A stretch of 64,000 nucleotides of DNA from Synergistota bacterium (lineage in GTDB: Bacteria > Synergistota > Synergistia > Synergistales > Synergistaceae). Position numbers and translations under genes: made by a program. This document shows positions 8,593 to 16,399 of the stretch, piece after piece. The notes under the pieces were generated by a model. That model did no database searches. It was not told the DNA's origin and saw only the letters and a program-made list of their open reading frames with translations. Numbering within the stretch: the stretch's first letter is position 1; every line of letters starts with the position of its first letter. The DNA lies in the NCBI GenBank assembly GCA_023450745.1, contig JAEXGR010000005.1, positions 17,363 to 81,362 of the forward strand, given 5' to 3'.

Positions 8593-9904
8593 GCGCCTTG
8601 TCACCCGTTTCGACGAGCGGCTTTTCCGCGCCCTCAACCGCGCCCTTCGTTACGGTAAGCGAGGTAACGTTAGAGGACCTGTTCGGTATCTCATACTGAA
8701 GGTCGAGCATGAGCCGCTCAAGGATGGTGCGGAGGCCGCGGGCGCCGGTGTTGAGCTTGGAGGCCTTTTCCGCAATCGTCTTCACGGCGTCTTCGGTGAA
8801 CTCCAGGTCGATATCCTCAAGCGCGAAGAGTTTTCGGTACTGCTTAAGGGGAGCGTTCTTCGGCTCCTTGAGGATCTGGACGAGCGCCTCCTCGGAGAGC
8901 GCCTCGAGCGCCACAAGGACTGGGAGACGGCCGATGAACTCCGGGATAAAGCCGTAAGAGCGCAGGTCGTCAGGTTCCAGTTTTTTTAGGAGCTCGGAGT
9001 TGTTGTGCTTATTGACGTTCGAGTTAATCTCTCCGCCAAAGCCGAGCTGCTTTTCATTGGTCCGCTGCGAGATGATCTTTTCCAGACCGTCGAAGGCGCC
9101 GCCGCAGATAAAGAGGATGTTGCTGGTGTCGATGGGAATCATCTCCTGGCTGGGATGCTTGCGCCCGCCCTTTGGGGGAATGTTCGCCACCGTGCCCTCA
9201 ATTATCTTCAGCAGCGCCTGCTGGACGCCCTCGCCGGAGACGTCGCGCGTGATCGAAGTCGATTCCGATTTACGCGCGATCTTATCGATCTCGTCAATAT
9301 AGATGATGCCGCGCTCCGCCGCCTGTATGTCAAAATCAGCGGCCTGCAGGAGGCGCAGGAGGATATTCTCCACGTCTTCGCCGACATAGCCGGCTTCGGT
9401 CAGAGTCGTCGCGTCCGTCATCGCAAAGGGTACGTGCAGCATCTTCGCGAGCGTCTGCGCAAGCAGCGTCTTGCCGCTGCCGGTGGGACCGACGAGGAGG
9501 ACGTTGCTCTTGGGCAGCTCTACGTCGTCGTCGCCGACAGCCGGGTTCAGCAGTCTCTTGTAGTGGTTGTAGACCGCCACGGAGAGAACCTTTTTCGCCT
9601 GGGCCTGCCCGATCACATACTGGTCGAGAAATTCTTTTATCTCTGCCGGTTTGGGCAGTTTGTCTATTGACGGAAGAGAGGTGTAATCAGGTTTTGTCTT
9701 ATCCTGTGCTCTCTCCGGCTCTTCGACGCCAAGATTTTCTCCTCTCAGCAGGATGCTGCAGAGGTGGACGCAGTCGGAGCATATAAAGACGTTTGACTGC
9801 TGTCCGGCGAACAGCCTCGCGACGTCGTTCTGCGATTTTCCGCAGAACGAGCAGTGATTCTTCTTTCTTTCTTTAAACACATTTCCATTTTTATTATCAT
9901 ACAT
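8579..9904 (-). CDS. clpX: ATP-dependent Clp protease ATP-binding subunit ClpX
   Basis: AAA+ unfoldase that recognises tagged proteins and feeds them to ClpP. From the ATG at 9904, the N-terminal zinc-binding domain has Cys18, Cys21, Cys42 and Cys45 (CSFC and CSDC). Walker A is GPTGSGKTLLAQ and Walker B IIYIDEIDKI. The IGF-type ClpP-docking loop appears as LGFGGEI (LGF instead of IGF). A GTG 12 bases further upstream overlaps the GAGGTG ribosome site, so the ATG is preferred. It lies 60 bases after clpP, with a hairpin terminator between them that may lower read-through. Confidence 0.96.
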   Translation of the reverse strand: MYDNKNGNVFKERKKNHCSFCGKSQNDVARLFAGQQSNVFICSDCVHLCSILLRGENLGVEEPERAQDKTKPDYTSLPSIDKLPKPAEIKEFLDQYVIGQAQAKKVLSVAVYNHYKRLLNPAVGDDDVELPKSNVLLVGPTGSGKTLLAQTLAKMLHVPFAMTDATTLTEAGYVGEDVENILLRLLQAADFDIQAAERGIIYIDEIDKIARKSESTSITRDVSGEGVQQALLKIIEGTVANIPPKGGRKHPSQEMIPIDTSNILFICGGAFDGLEKIISQRTNEKQLGFGGEINSNVNKHNNSELLKKLEPDDLRSYGFIPEFIGRLPVLVALEALSEEALVQILKEPKNAPLKQYRKLFALEDIDLEFTEDAVKTIAEKASKLNTGARGLRTILERLMLDLQYEIPNRSSNVTSLTVTKGAVEGAEKPLVETGDKAHGAE

Positions 9905-9924
9905 GCGAACAGGCACCTCGCAAC

Positions 9925-9956
9925 AAAATGAGGGGATCCCCGCTGGAATCCCCTCA
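9925..9956 (-). terminator. Hairpin terminator/attenuator between clpP and clpX
   Basis: On the minus strand, TGAGGGGAT and ATCCCCTCA form a nine-base stem (arms at 9948-9956 and 9929-9937) followed directly by TTTTG. It sits just after the clpP stop and before clpX. The short U-run suggests partial termination, which would give more clpP than clpX mRNA. Confidence 0.65.
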
Positions 9957-9964
9957 TCAGATTT

Positions 9965-10549
9965 TTAGCGTTTTTCGATTATCTTATCGACGATTCCATA
10001 TTTAAAAGCCTCTTCCGCTGACATGTAGTAATCTCTGTCCGTGTCGGCTTCAATTTTGTCCAGAGGCTGGCGGGTGTGTCTTGCCAGTATCTCGTTGAGT
10101 GTCGCGCGCGTTTTGAGGATCTCTTTCGCGTGTATCTCGATGTCGGAAGCCTGGCCCTGCATGCCGCCCATCGGCTGGTGAATCATTATCTTCGCGTTGG
10201 GCAGGGCGAGCCTCTTGCCGTCGGCGCCCGCCGTGAGGAGCACCGCGCCCATGCTCGCCGCCATGCCGAGGCAGATCGTCGAGACATTGGGGCGGATATA
10301 CTGCATTGTGTCGTATATCGCGAGTCCCGCCGAAACCGACCCTCCCGGACTATTTATATAGAGGGAGATATCCTTGTCGGGGTCTTCGCTCTCTAAGAAA
10401 AGCATCTGAGCCACCACAAGGTTTGCGACGGTATCGTCGATCGCAGTGCCAAGGAATATTATCCTATCCTTCAGGAGGCGGCTGTATATATCATAGGAAC
10501 GCTCTCCTCTTCCCGACTGCTCTACAACTATAGGAACGTAGTAAGACAT
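9965..10549 (-). CDS. clpP: ATP-dependent Clp protease proteolytic subunit ClpP
   Basis: Tetradecameric serine peptidase that degrades proteins unfolded by ClpX or ClpA/C. It has 194 residues with the complete triad: Ser99 (GMAASMGA), His124 (MIHQPMGG) and Asp173 (DRDYYMSAEEA). The glycine-rich handle INSPGGSV is at 65-72. The ATG has a perfect AGGAGG nine bases upstream. It lies between tig and clpX, the usual order in many bacteria. No lesion or duplication is seen in the window. Confidence 0.97.
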   Translation of the reverse strand: MSYYVPIVVEQSGRGERSYDIYSRLLKDRIIFLGTAIDDTVANLVVAQMLFLESEDPDKDISLYINSPGGSVSAGLAIYDTMQYIRPNVSTICLGMAASMGAVLLTAGADGKRLALPNAKIMIHQPMGGMQGQASDIEIHAKEILKTRATLNEILARHTRQPLDKIEADTDRDYYMSAEEAFKYGIVDKIIEKR

Positions 10550-10611
10550 TATAATATTCCTCCTTCTATCCCTTATTTTATCTTCGGTCTTGTAAAATCG
10601 GGCGGGAAGCG

Positions 10612-11970
10612 TTACTCCGCCTCTTTTTCGACCTTTTCTTCAGCTTTCTTCTTCGGGACCTCGGTGACCTTCACGGCGGTTACGAGATAGTCGACCGTCT
10701 TGCGGTTGCGGATCTTCTCGGCCATTTCAAACAGCCGGTCACGGTCCTCGTAGATGTAATTCTGGAGTTTCTGCGGGTCGATGCCGGACATGCGCGCGAT
10801 CGAGGTGATCTCCTGCGTGAGTTCCTCCGGGGTCCACTCGATGTCGTTAGCGTCGGCGACCGCCTCCAGAACGAGCGCGCGTTTTACGATGTTTCTCGCC
10901 GCCGTGTCAAGCTCCGCCTCGTACCCCTCTTTGCTCATGCCGCTCTTCTCAAAGAACTCGTCCATCGTCATGTTGTTCTCCCGCTTGATCCTCTCGGCCT
11001 GCTGCTTTTTGATCGAATCCTTCTGGCGGTCGACGAGCGTCTGCGGCACTTCAACCTCAACCATGCCGGCGATTTGGTTGACGATGGCGTCCTTGAGGTT
11101 TTCCTTGCTCTGGTTCTCCGCGGCGGCCTCAAGCTGTCTTCTGACCTCCGCCTTGAACTCATCTATCGTCTTGTGCTTCGACTGGGTGATTTCAACGACG
11201 AGTTCGTCGCTCAGTTCGGGAGCGGTCTTTTTCATTATGCCAAGAATCTCGATCTCATAGCGGCTTTTGACGGCGTGGTCCTTCTTTGCCTCTTCGCCCT
11301 CGATGGGCAGCTCTACCGAGACCGTGTCTCCAGGAACCTTGCCGACGATGGCTTCGACGACTTCGGGGCGCATAGTATCGGCGCCGAGGAAGATCTCCGT
11401 CTTCTGCTCCTCTTCGGCCTTCTTTTCGCTGCCGTCTTCGTAGTAGATGAACGTATCGTACTTGACGGAGACATAGTCGTCCTTCGTCAGGGGGCGGTCC
11501 TCATAGGTCGGAACTACTTCGGCGCGGCTCTCCACAATGCGCTTCACCTGATCTTCGACCATCTGGTCCGTCGTCTCATATATCGTCTTTTCAGCCTCGA
11601 TCTCCGCAAGGTCGGGGAGGTCGAACTGCGGCGTCACTTCAAACTTCGCCGTAACTTCAAAGCCCTCGCCGTCTTTGATTTCGCCGGGCTTCACTTCAGG
11701 TTCGGCGATGAGCTTAAGCTCATATTCCTCTATCATCTTGTCGATAGCGTCAGGAACGAGGTTCTCTATCGTTTCAGCGAAAACGGCCTCTTTCGGGAAA
11801 TAGAGCTCGAGGGTCTTGCGGGGGATCTTTCCTTTACGGAAACCCTTTATATTGGCCTGCTTAGATATCTTTTTGTAGGTGCTTTCCACGGCTTTCGTTA
11901 CCTCTTCGGCCGTGAACTGAGCCTTGGCCTCCACGATGTTCTTTTCCTGCGAAAGTATTTCGGTCTTCAA
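10612..11970 (-). CDS. tig: Trigger factor (ribosome-associated chaperone and PPIase)
   Basis: Chaperone that binds at the ribosome exit tunnel and shields nascent chains. It has 452 residues with the usual three parts. The N-terminal ribosome-binding domain carries the signature GFRKGKIPR (residues about 42-50), the docking loop around GFRxGxxP. A PPIase domain (DYVSVKYDTF to PIEGEEAKK) follows, and then a long helical C-terminal chaperone arm with a Lys/Glu-rich tail. The start is a TTG at 11968-11970 preceded by AAAGGGG at good spacing. It heads the tig-clpP-clpX-lon run, with a promoter and an inverted repeat just upstream. Confidence 0.96.
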   Translation of the reverse strand: MKTEILSQEKNIVEAKAQFTAEEVTKAVESTYKKISKQANIKGFRKGKIPRKTLELYFPKEAVFAETIENLVPDAIDKMIEEYELKLIAEPEVKPGEIKDGEGFEVTAKFEVTPQFDLPDLAEIEAEKTIYETTDQMVEDQVKRIVESRAEVVPTYEDRPLTKDDYVSVKYDTFIYYEDGSEKKAEEEQKTEIFLGADTMRPEVVEAIVGKVPGDTVSVELPIEGEEAKKDHAVKSRYEIEILGIMKKTAPELSDELVVEITQSKHKTIDEFKAEVRRQLEAAAENQSKENLKDAIVNQIAGMVEVEVPQTLVDRQKDSIKKQQAERIKRENNMTMDEFFEKSGMSKEGYEAELDTAARNIVKRALVLEAVADANDIEWTPEELTQEITSIARMSGIDPQKLQNYIYEDRDRLFEMAEKIRNRKTVDYLVTAVKVTEVPKKKAEEKVEKEAE

Positions 11971-12020
11971 TTTATTTTTCCCCTTTCAAATTATTACAAC
12001 ACTCTATGTTCAACCATAGC

Positions 12021-12067
12021 ATTTTACCATAACTAACCATTTTCCACACACAAATATTGTGGAAAAT
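12021..12067 (-). promoter_or_regulatory. tig promoter with a 10-bp inverted-repeat operator candidate
   Basis: On the minus strand a TAAAAT -10 element (12021-12026) is preceded by TG one base further out (extended -10). The -35 position is covered by a perfect inverted repeat, ATTTTCCACA (12039-12048), nine-base spacer, TGTGGAAAAT (12058-12067). The position over the -35 region of the tig-clpP-clpX-lon promoter suggests a binding site for a dimeric regulator. The 9-base spacer recalls CIRCE, but the arm sequence does not match CIRCE (TTAGCACTC/GAGTGCTAA). The repeat is seen directly; the function is inferred. Confidence 0.55.
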
Positions 12068-12285
12068 TTTCAAAATATGTGCCAATTCACTAAAAATTGC
12101 CGGATGCCGTCGTCGTCTCTCCGTCTTAATACGCCGCCGCCCTCTTGCGCCGCATACTTCCACGCCAACAAGGGGAAAATCGCCGAGACGCGCGGCTGTG
12201 TAACGCGCACAAATATATCACAGCCTGCCCCGGCTGAAAAGCGGTATTTTCCGGACGCTGCTTTTATGAGCCTCAGGCCCTTGTA

Positions 12286-13626
12286 TCAGCCAATCCCGCC
12301 CGGTATGACGATGCCGAGTACCAACACGGCAATCGTCAATACGCAGTAAACGTACTTGCTGAGCGGATATACCCACGCAGGCAGAGGTTTGGCGCGTCCT
12401 TTTTCAAGCTCCCGCTCAACATACTTTCTGCCGAAGACCCAGAAGAACATGATTCCCGCCATACCGGCTCCGAGCGGACACACATAGATCGAGACAAAAT
12501 CCATCCAGCCGCCGACTATCCCTTGAATGCAGGTGGAGACGAGCGCGCCCGCGCCGGCAACGCAGAGGCAGGCCTGAAGGCGGCTGAATCCCCATCGCTC
12601 CTGCAACGTCGCAACCGGCGTTTCGTAGAGATTAATCAGCGAGGATACGCCGGCGAAGGTCACGGCCACGAAGAAAATAATTACGATCAAAGCGCCCCCG
12701 GGCATATTCTTAAACAGGTTGGGCAGGGCGATGAACATCAGGCCGGGACCGCCAGAGTTCAGCTGGGCCCCCGTGGTCGCGATGGCGGGAATGATGACGA
12801 GCGCCGCGAGCATCGAAGCTATCGTATCAAAGACCGCGACGTTGCGCGCCGAATCAAGGACGTCCTCTTTATCGCTGAGATAAGAGCCGTAGATTAGGGT
12901 GCCGTTGCCGGCGACGGAGAGGGAAAAGAAGGACTGCCCCATCGCGTATATCCAGGTCATAGGATCGCGCAGCCCCTTGGGATCGATGGTGAATATATAC
13001 CGGTATCCGTTCGCGGCTCCCTCCTGAAAAAAGACGTACACGCCAAGGCAGACGAAAAGAAGGAAAAAAAGCGGCATCATCACGCCGTTCGCCCGTTCGA
13101 TGCCGTTTCCAATCCCCATGATGAGGATGAAAAAGGTCACGGCGATGGCAATCCACTGCCAGAGATTATTGCCGAAGGCTACCGCCATGGAGCCGAACAT
13201 CGCGCCGAAAGCCTCCGGCGATGCCGGGGCAAGCGTCGCGCCGCTGAACGCCCCAAAGGTATATTTGAATATCCATCCCACGACGACGGTATAGCCGATG
13301 GCCAGCGCAAGCGAGCCCAAAACCGGCACGACTCCCAGCGCCTCACCGACCGCGCCGCGACGGCCGCGTGATTCGACCGCCTTTTTGAAGGCTCCCATCG
13401 GGCCGGAGCGCGTTCCGCGCCCAAAGGCCATCTCCCCCGTCACGCCGGAAGAGGCGATCAAAAAGACAAAAATCAAATATGGTATGAGAAAGGTACCGCC
13501 GCCATAGCGCGATATGCGCTGCGGAAACATCCAAATATTACCCATGCCGACGGCGGAGCCGATACAGGCCAAAATAAAGCCCCACTTGCTGATAAATCCG
13601 TCTCTGGTTGTTCTGTCGCCTGCCAT
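12286..13626 (-). CDS. Neurotransmitter:sodium symporter (NSS/SNF) family transporter
   Basis: Inner-membrane Na+-coupled amino-acid transporter of the LeuT/MhsT/TnaT family, 446 residues with about 11-12 membrane segments. The TM1 signature (GSAVGMGNIWMFPQ, about residues 21-34) carries the unwound glycine region that binds substrate and sodium. TM6 around GQSFFSLSVAGNGTLIYGSY is also recognisable. Bacterial members move tryptophan, tyrosine, alanine or branched-chain amino acids; the substrate is not predictable here. It has a GGGAGAG ribosome site and seems to be a single-gene unit, about 315 bases from tig. Amino-acid uptake fits an amino-acid-fermenting lifestyle (inference). Confidence 0.92.
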   Translation of the reverse strand: MAGDRTTRDGFISKWGFILACIGSAVGMGNIWMFPQRISRYGGGTFLIPYLIFVFLIASSGVTGEMAFGRGTRSGPMGAFKKAVESRGRRGAVGEALGVVPVLGSLALAIGYTVVVGWIFKYTFGAFSGATLAPASPEAFGAMFGSMAVAFGNNLWQWIAIAVTFFILIMGIGNGIERANGVMMPLFFLLFVCLGVYVFFQEGAANGYRYIFTIDPKGLRDPMTWIYAMGQSFFSLSVAGNGTLIYGSYLSDKEDVLDSARNVAVFDTIASMLAALVIIPAIATTGAQLNSGGPGLMFIALPNLFKNMPGGALIVIIFFVAVTFAGVSSLINLYETPVATLQERWGFSRLQACLCVAGAGALVSTCIQGIVGGWMDFVSIYVCPLGAGMAGIMFFWVFGRKYVERELEKGRAKPLPAWVYPLSKYVYCVLTIAVLVLGIVIPGGIG

Positions 13627-14263
13627 TGATTACCACTCTCCCGCTTAAAATTTCAGGATCGTCAATTACCGTCCCGCCGCGGTCGCTTCATGCCGCAGCC
13701 GTCGGTTTATCAACATGTTCGCGAAACAAATGATATCACATGAGGCGCTATTTCGCCGCCCGCGATCTCATTAACCGCATTTTGTTCGCAGGCACGGACG
13801 CGGCGGCTGACAGAGGTAAAAGCCAAGCACAGCGAGCGGGTGCGTTATTCGCGAACGATCCGATACGCACACGGCCGCGGATCACAATCGCCCCCTATCT
13901 GCTGTCTTATTAGAATACGTAAGGCGCACTCACAGGGCTTGATTGGCGCAGATACTTACCGAATCGAGCTGTAAGAGTTGGCAAAAATGAATCCTGGAAG
14001 ATATAACGCCGCGTGCGCCTTGCCTGCTAAAAGAAAAAACAAGCCGCTTGGCATTATCAAATGCCGGCACTTCTTATGAAAGAACGCCAACGGTTTGCAA
14101 CCAACGTCTGAAGCGGCCGTGTCCCAACGGACACGACGCCAAGCGAACACCCAGCGGGTTCAAAGCTGGAACAATATCACACTAAAACAAAAGAAGGATA
14201 AAACGAACGCGCCGCAGCGACGTCCATATTTCTGCGACGGTATAAGGCTGAGGCATTTTCGTA
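13627..14263 (-). other. Intergenic region without a convincing gene (637 bp)
   Basis: No reading frame here has both a ribosome site and recognisable protein sequence. The only structure I see is a 7-bp hairpin at 14118-14135 (CGTGTCC, CAAC loop, GGACACG) with no U-tract. The region lies between the divergent side of the NSS transporter and the small HTH gene, and probably holds the transporter promoter and decayed sequence. Confidence 0.4.
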
Positions 14264-14521
14264 TCATATATCAATGTCGCGGATGCCCATGGCTTCAAGC
14301 TTACAACGAATAATTTCTTTCATTCTTTCCGTGGCGGCTTCGACGCGATTTCTGTATCCCCGTTTAATACATATTTTCTTGACATATATTCCGATGACCT
14401 TATCGGTCACCCCTAATTTTTCTCCGATTTCTTTGTTGCTAAGCCCCATAGCTAAACTATCAAGGACCGACAGCTCTATTTCCGTAAGGCTTACAGAGTA
14501 ATTACGATTAACTTGCCGCAT
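14264..14521 (-). CDS. Small LuxR-type helix-turn-helix protein
   Basis: Eighty-five-residue protein made almost only of a LuxR/GerE-type DNA-binding domain. LTEIELSVLDSLAMGLSNKE at residues 12-31 matches the LTxxExxVLxLxxxGxSNKEI pattern, and VTDKVIGIYVKKICIKRGYR gives the recognition helix region. GAGGT lies six bases before the ATG. There is no receiver or sensor domain, so it is either a stand-alone regulator or the detached end of a broken two-domain regulator. Its start overlaps the end of an upstream broken frame (stop at 14508-14510), which supports the second view. No target can be named. Confidence 0.6.
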   Translation of the reverse strand: MRQVNRNYSVSLTEIELSVLDSLAMGLSNKEIGEKLGVTDKVIGIYVKKICIKRGYRNRVEAATERMKEIIRCKLEAMGIRDIDI

Positions 14522-14805
14522 AAATTACCTCAACTCCATTTTTATAGAAAATGTCATGGCGATCATCCCAAGCAGGAAACAACCATTTGTAGGCAGAGCC
14601 TCCTTGCTTTGCAGCCCTGTTTTCCCAGTTCTGCAAGCGTGCAATTCCCATTATTTCGTGTTTCGATTATCTCTTTTCCCGCGACAATACTAACCTGCAT
14701 CATGAAACACACATCAAATGCGCAAACAAACAGTAATGGATTTATCAAGCATAAATAACCTAGATCCCTTTCTTTATATTTTACCGCTTCAAATAAAAAA
14801 GGCAA
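14508..14805 (-). pseudogene. Frameshifted unknown gene upstream of the HTH protein
   Basis: Two minus-strand frames read as one protein if one base is dropped near 14648. The first runs from ATG 14805 to ...AGKEIIETRNNG, with a hydrophobic stretch around residues 17-42. The second continues from about 14651 with protein-like sequence (ARLQNWENRAAKQGG, YKWLFPAWDDRHDIFYKNG) to the stop at 14508-14510. The second part alone is a 47-codon frame. The join lies at a GGG run, a typical slip site. The family is not recognised. Its stop falls 14 bases inside the HTH gene, so both may once have been translated together. The 80-residue reading that ignores the shift is also possible, so confidence is low. 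Confidence 0.35.
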
Positions 14806-15197
14806 GCACTGTATTTTTATTATATTTTAATGGTAAAATCATTTATTTCAAATTATTATTCAACTTTAACTAGTAATATTATATAATTGCTTCCAGTATT
14901 ACGCAGAATAACGCAAATGGCATGTTTATTGGTAAAGAGCTAAAATTCGGCCATAGGCGTAAGGTCTGCGCTTTTGTTTTACTGGGGACAGGCAAAAGTA
15001 ACGGCAATTCGTTTCTTGGATATATACTGGGCTTCACTGTGCGGCCAGTAATGCCGGACGACGGCATTTTTCCTTTTACATGAGGTTTGCAGGCTAATGA
15101 CGCTGCCCGGCAGCGCCTGCGCGATAGTAAGCTTTCGTGCGTTTGCCCTGTTGCGCGCGAACGCATATAATAATCTGGAAAGGATAATTATTTTTAA
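14806..15197. other. AT-rich intergenic region (392 bp)
   Basis: Very AT-rich around 14806-14890, unlike the GC-rich surroundings, which suggests promoters or a foreign junction. A 95-codon minus-strand frame at 14879-15166 has no ribosome site, no family resemblance and low-quality composition, so I do not call it a gene. The 3' part must hold the promoter of the DUF1848 gene, but no strong -35/-10 pair stands out. Confidence 0.35.
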
Positions 15198-16142
15198 ATG
15201 ATACTCAGCGTCAGCCGTAGAACCGACATTCCGACATATTACTCCGAGTGGTTTCTAAACAGAATCCGCGAAGGATATGTCATGGTCAGAAATCCAATGA
15301 ATTATCACCAAGTCAGCAAAATCAAAATAACGCCTGACGTGGTTGACGGAATTGTCTTTTGGACAAAAAACCCGGCGCCGTTTTTGCCAAAGTTAAAAGA
15401 ACTTGTATCGTATCACTATTACTTCCAGTTCACATTGAACTCATACGCGGCTGATATCGAACCTGGAATACCGTTCAAGGGCACGCACATCATTCCTACA
15501 TTTCAGAGGCTTTCCGAAAAGATCGGCCCCGGCAGGGTCATCTGGCGTTACGACCCTATTTTGCTCAGCGAAACATACACCATAGGCTACCACATAAAAT
15601 ACTTTGAGCGCCTGGTCCGTCTGCTCCACAATCACACTCAGAAATGTACTATCAGCTTCATCGACCTTTACAGAAGCACGCGGAATAACGTAAAGGACCT
15701 CGGAATGACATCGTTGAACGAAGAGCGCAAAGTCCTCTTGGCAGGGGCTCTGTCTGAAATCGCCCGCTCCTATGGGCTTGAAATGGATACATGCGCCGAA
15801 GACGCGGAGCTTGAAGCCTATGGGGTCACACATGCCCGCTGCGTGGACAGCCGTTTGATCGAAAAGATGTCGGGACATTCTCTGAAGGTTGAAAAAGACA
15901 AACACCAGAGGCCTGCCTGCGGCTGCATGGCAAGCATTGATGTCGGTGCGTACAACACCTGCCGCAGTGGATGCAAATACTGTTACGCAAACCACAGTCC
16001 CCAAACAGTCAATACAAACTCGTCAAAGCATATTCTGACCTCCCCGTTGCTTTACGGTGAACTTACAAACGAGGATAGGGTCACAGAAAGAGCCGTAAAG
16101 TCGTGCCGCGTATGCTCTCAGCAAAATATTTTTATATCATAG
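15198..16142 (+). CDS. DUF1848 family protein with C-terminal radical-SAM-like CxxxCxxC motif
   Basis: Protein of 314 residues matching the DUF1848 family from its first residues (ILSVSRRTDIPTYYSEWF) through VDGIVFWTKNP near residue 57. The C-terminal part is cysteine-rich. CGCMASIDVG is followed by CRSGCKYCYA at about residues 255-264, a CxxxCxxC arrangement that would bind a [4Fe-4S] cluster as in radical SAM enzymes, though placed at the end rather than the start of the protein. The reaction is unknown. It is a lone plus-strand gene between accessory genes. Family call is firm; the radical SAM link is inference from the motif. Confidence 0.88.
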   Translation: MILSVSRRTDIPTYYSEWFLNRIREGYVMVRNPMNYHQVSKIKITPDVVDGIVFWTKNPAPFLPKLKELVSYHYYFQFTLNSYAADIEPGIPFKGTHIIPTFQRLSEKIGPGRVIWRYDPILLSETYTIGYHIKYFERLVRLLHNHTQKCTISFIDLYRSTRNNVKDLGMTSLNEERKVLLAGALSEIARSYGLEMDTCAEDAELEAYGVTHARCVDSRLIEKMSGHSLKVEKDKHQRPACGCMASIDVGAYNTCRSGCKYCYANHSPQTVNTNSSKHILTSPLLYGELTNEDRVTERAVKSCRVCSQQNIFIS

Positions 16143-16221
16143 GCATTAAGAACAGACCGCTGAAAAGCGCCCCTCTGCTGCGTTGCAAATACTAAAAAGC
16201 CCCTGTTCCACGCTGCGCGCA

Positions 16222-16249
16222 TAAAAAACGGGGTCTCATGAGAGACCCC
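16222..16249 (-). terminator. Rho-independent terminator of tRNA-Pro
   Basis: Minus strand: GGGGTCTC, TCAT loop, GAGACCCC, then GTTTTTT. A perfect eight-base stem with a T-run 18 bases downstream of the tRNA 3' end. Confidence 0.9.
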
Positions 16250-16266
16250 TAAACGGTGGCAATAAC

Positions 16267-16344
16267 TGGTCGGGATGGTCGGATTCGAACCGACGACCCC
16301 CTGCTCCCAAAGCAGGTGCGCTAACCAGGCTGCGCTACATCCCG
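16267..16344 (-). tRNA. tRNA-Pro (anticodon TGG)
   Basis: Reverse complement folds into a complete cloverleaf starting CGGGATGTAGCGCAG. The anticodon stem CCTGC/GCAGG encloses the loop TTTGGGA, so the anticodon is TGG (proline). The TpsiC arm GGTTCGAATCC is intact and the 3' ACCA is encoded. It stands alone, with its own promoter and terminator. Confidence 0.97.
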
Positions 16345-16355
16345 AGTACTGAGAG

Positions 16356-16364
16356 ATTATACCA
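16356..16364 (-). promoter_or_regulatory. Extended -10 promoter of tRNA-Pro
   Basis: Minus strand TGGTATAAT: a consensus TATAAT (16356-16361) with the TGn extension, 12 bases upstream of the tRNA 5' end. The -35 region (CTTTCA) is weak, as is usual for extended -10 promoters. Confidence 0.7.
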
Positions 16365-16399
16365 TGAGAATCGGTTTATGAAAGAGATATTTTTTGATT

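Noticed and set aside
12039..12067. CIRCE element (HrcA site) upstream of tig
   Set aside because: Same arm/spacer geometry but the arm sequence TTTTCCACA shows no match to TTAGCACTC.
12040..12070. Intrinsic terminator on the plus strand at the tig inverted repeat
   Set aside because: No plus-strand gene precedes it, the stem is AT-rich and the U-run is short; promoter overlap argues for an operator.
14879..15166. 95-codon minus-strand frame in the AT-rich gap
   Set aside because: No ribosome site, no family resemblance, low-complexity Arg/Ser/Pro start.
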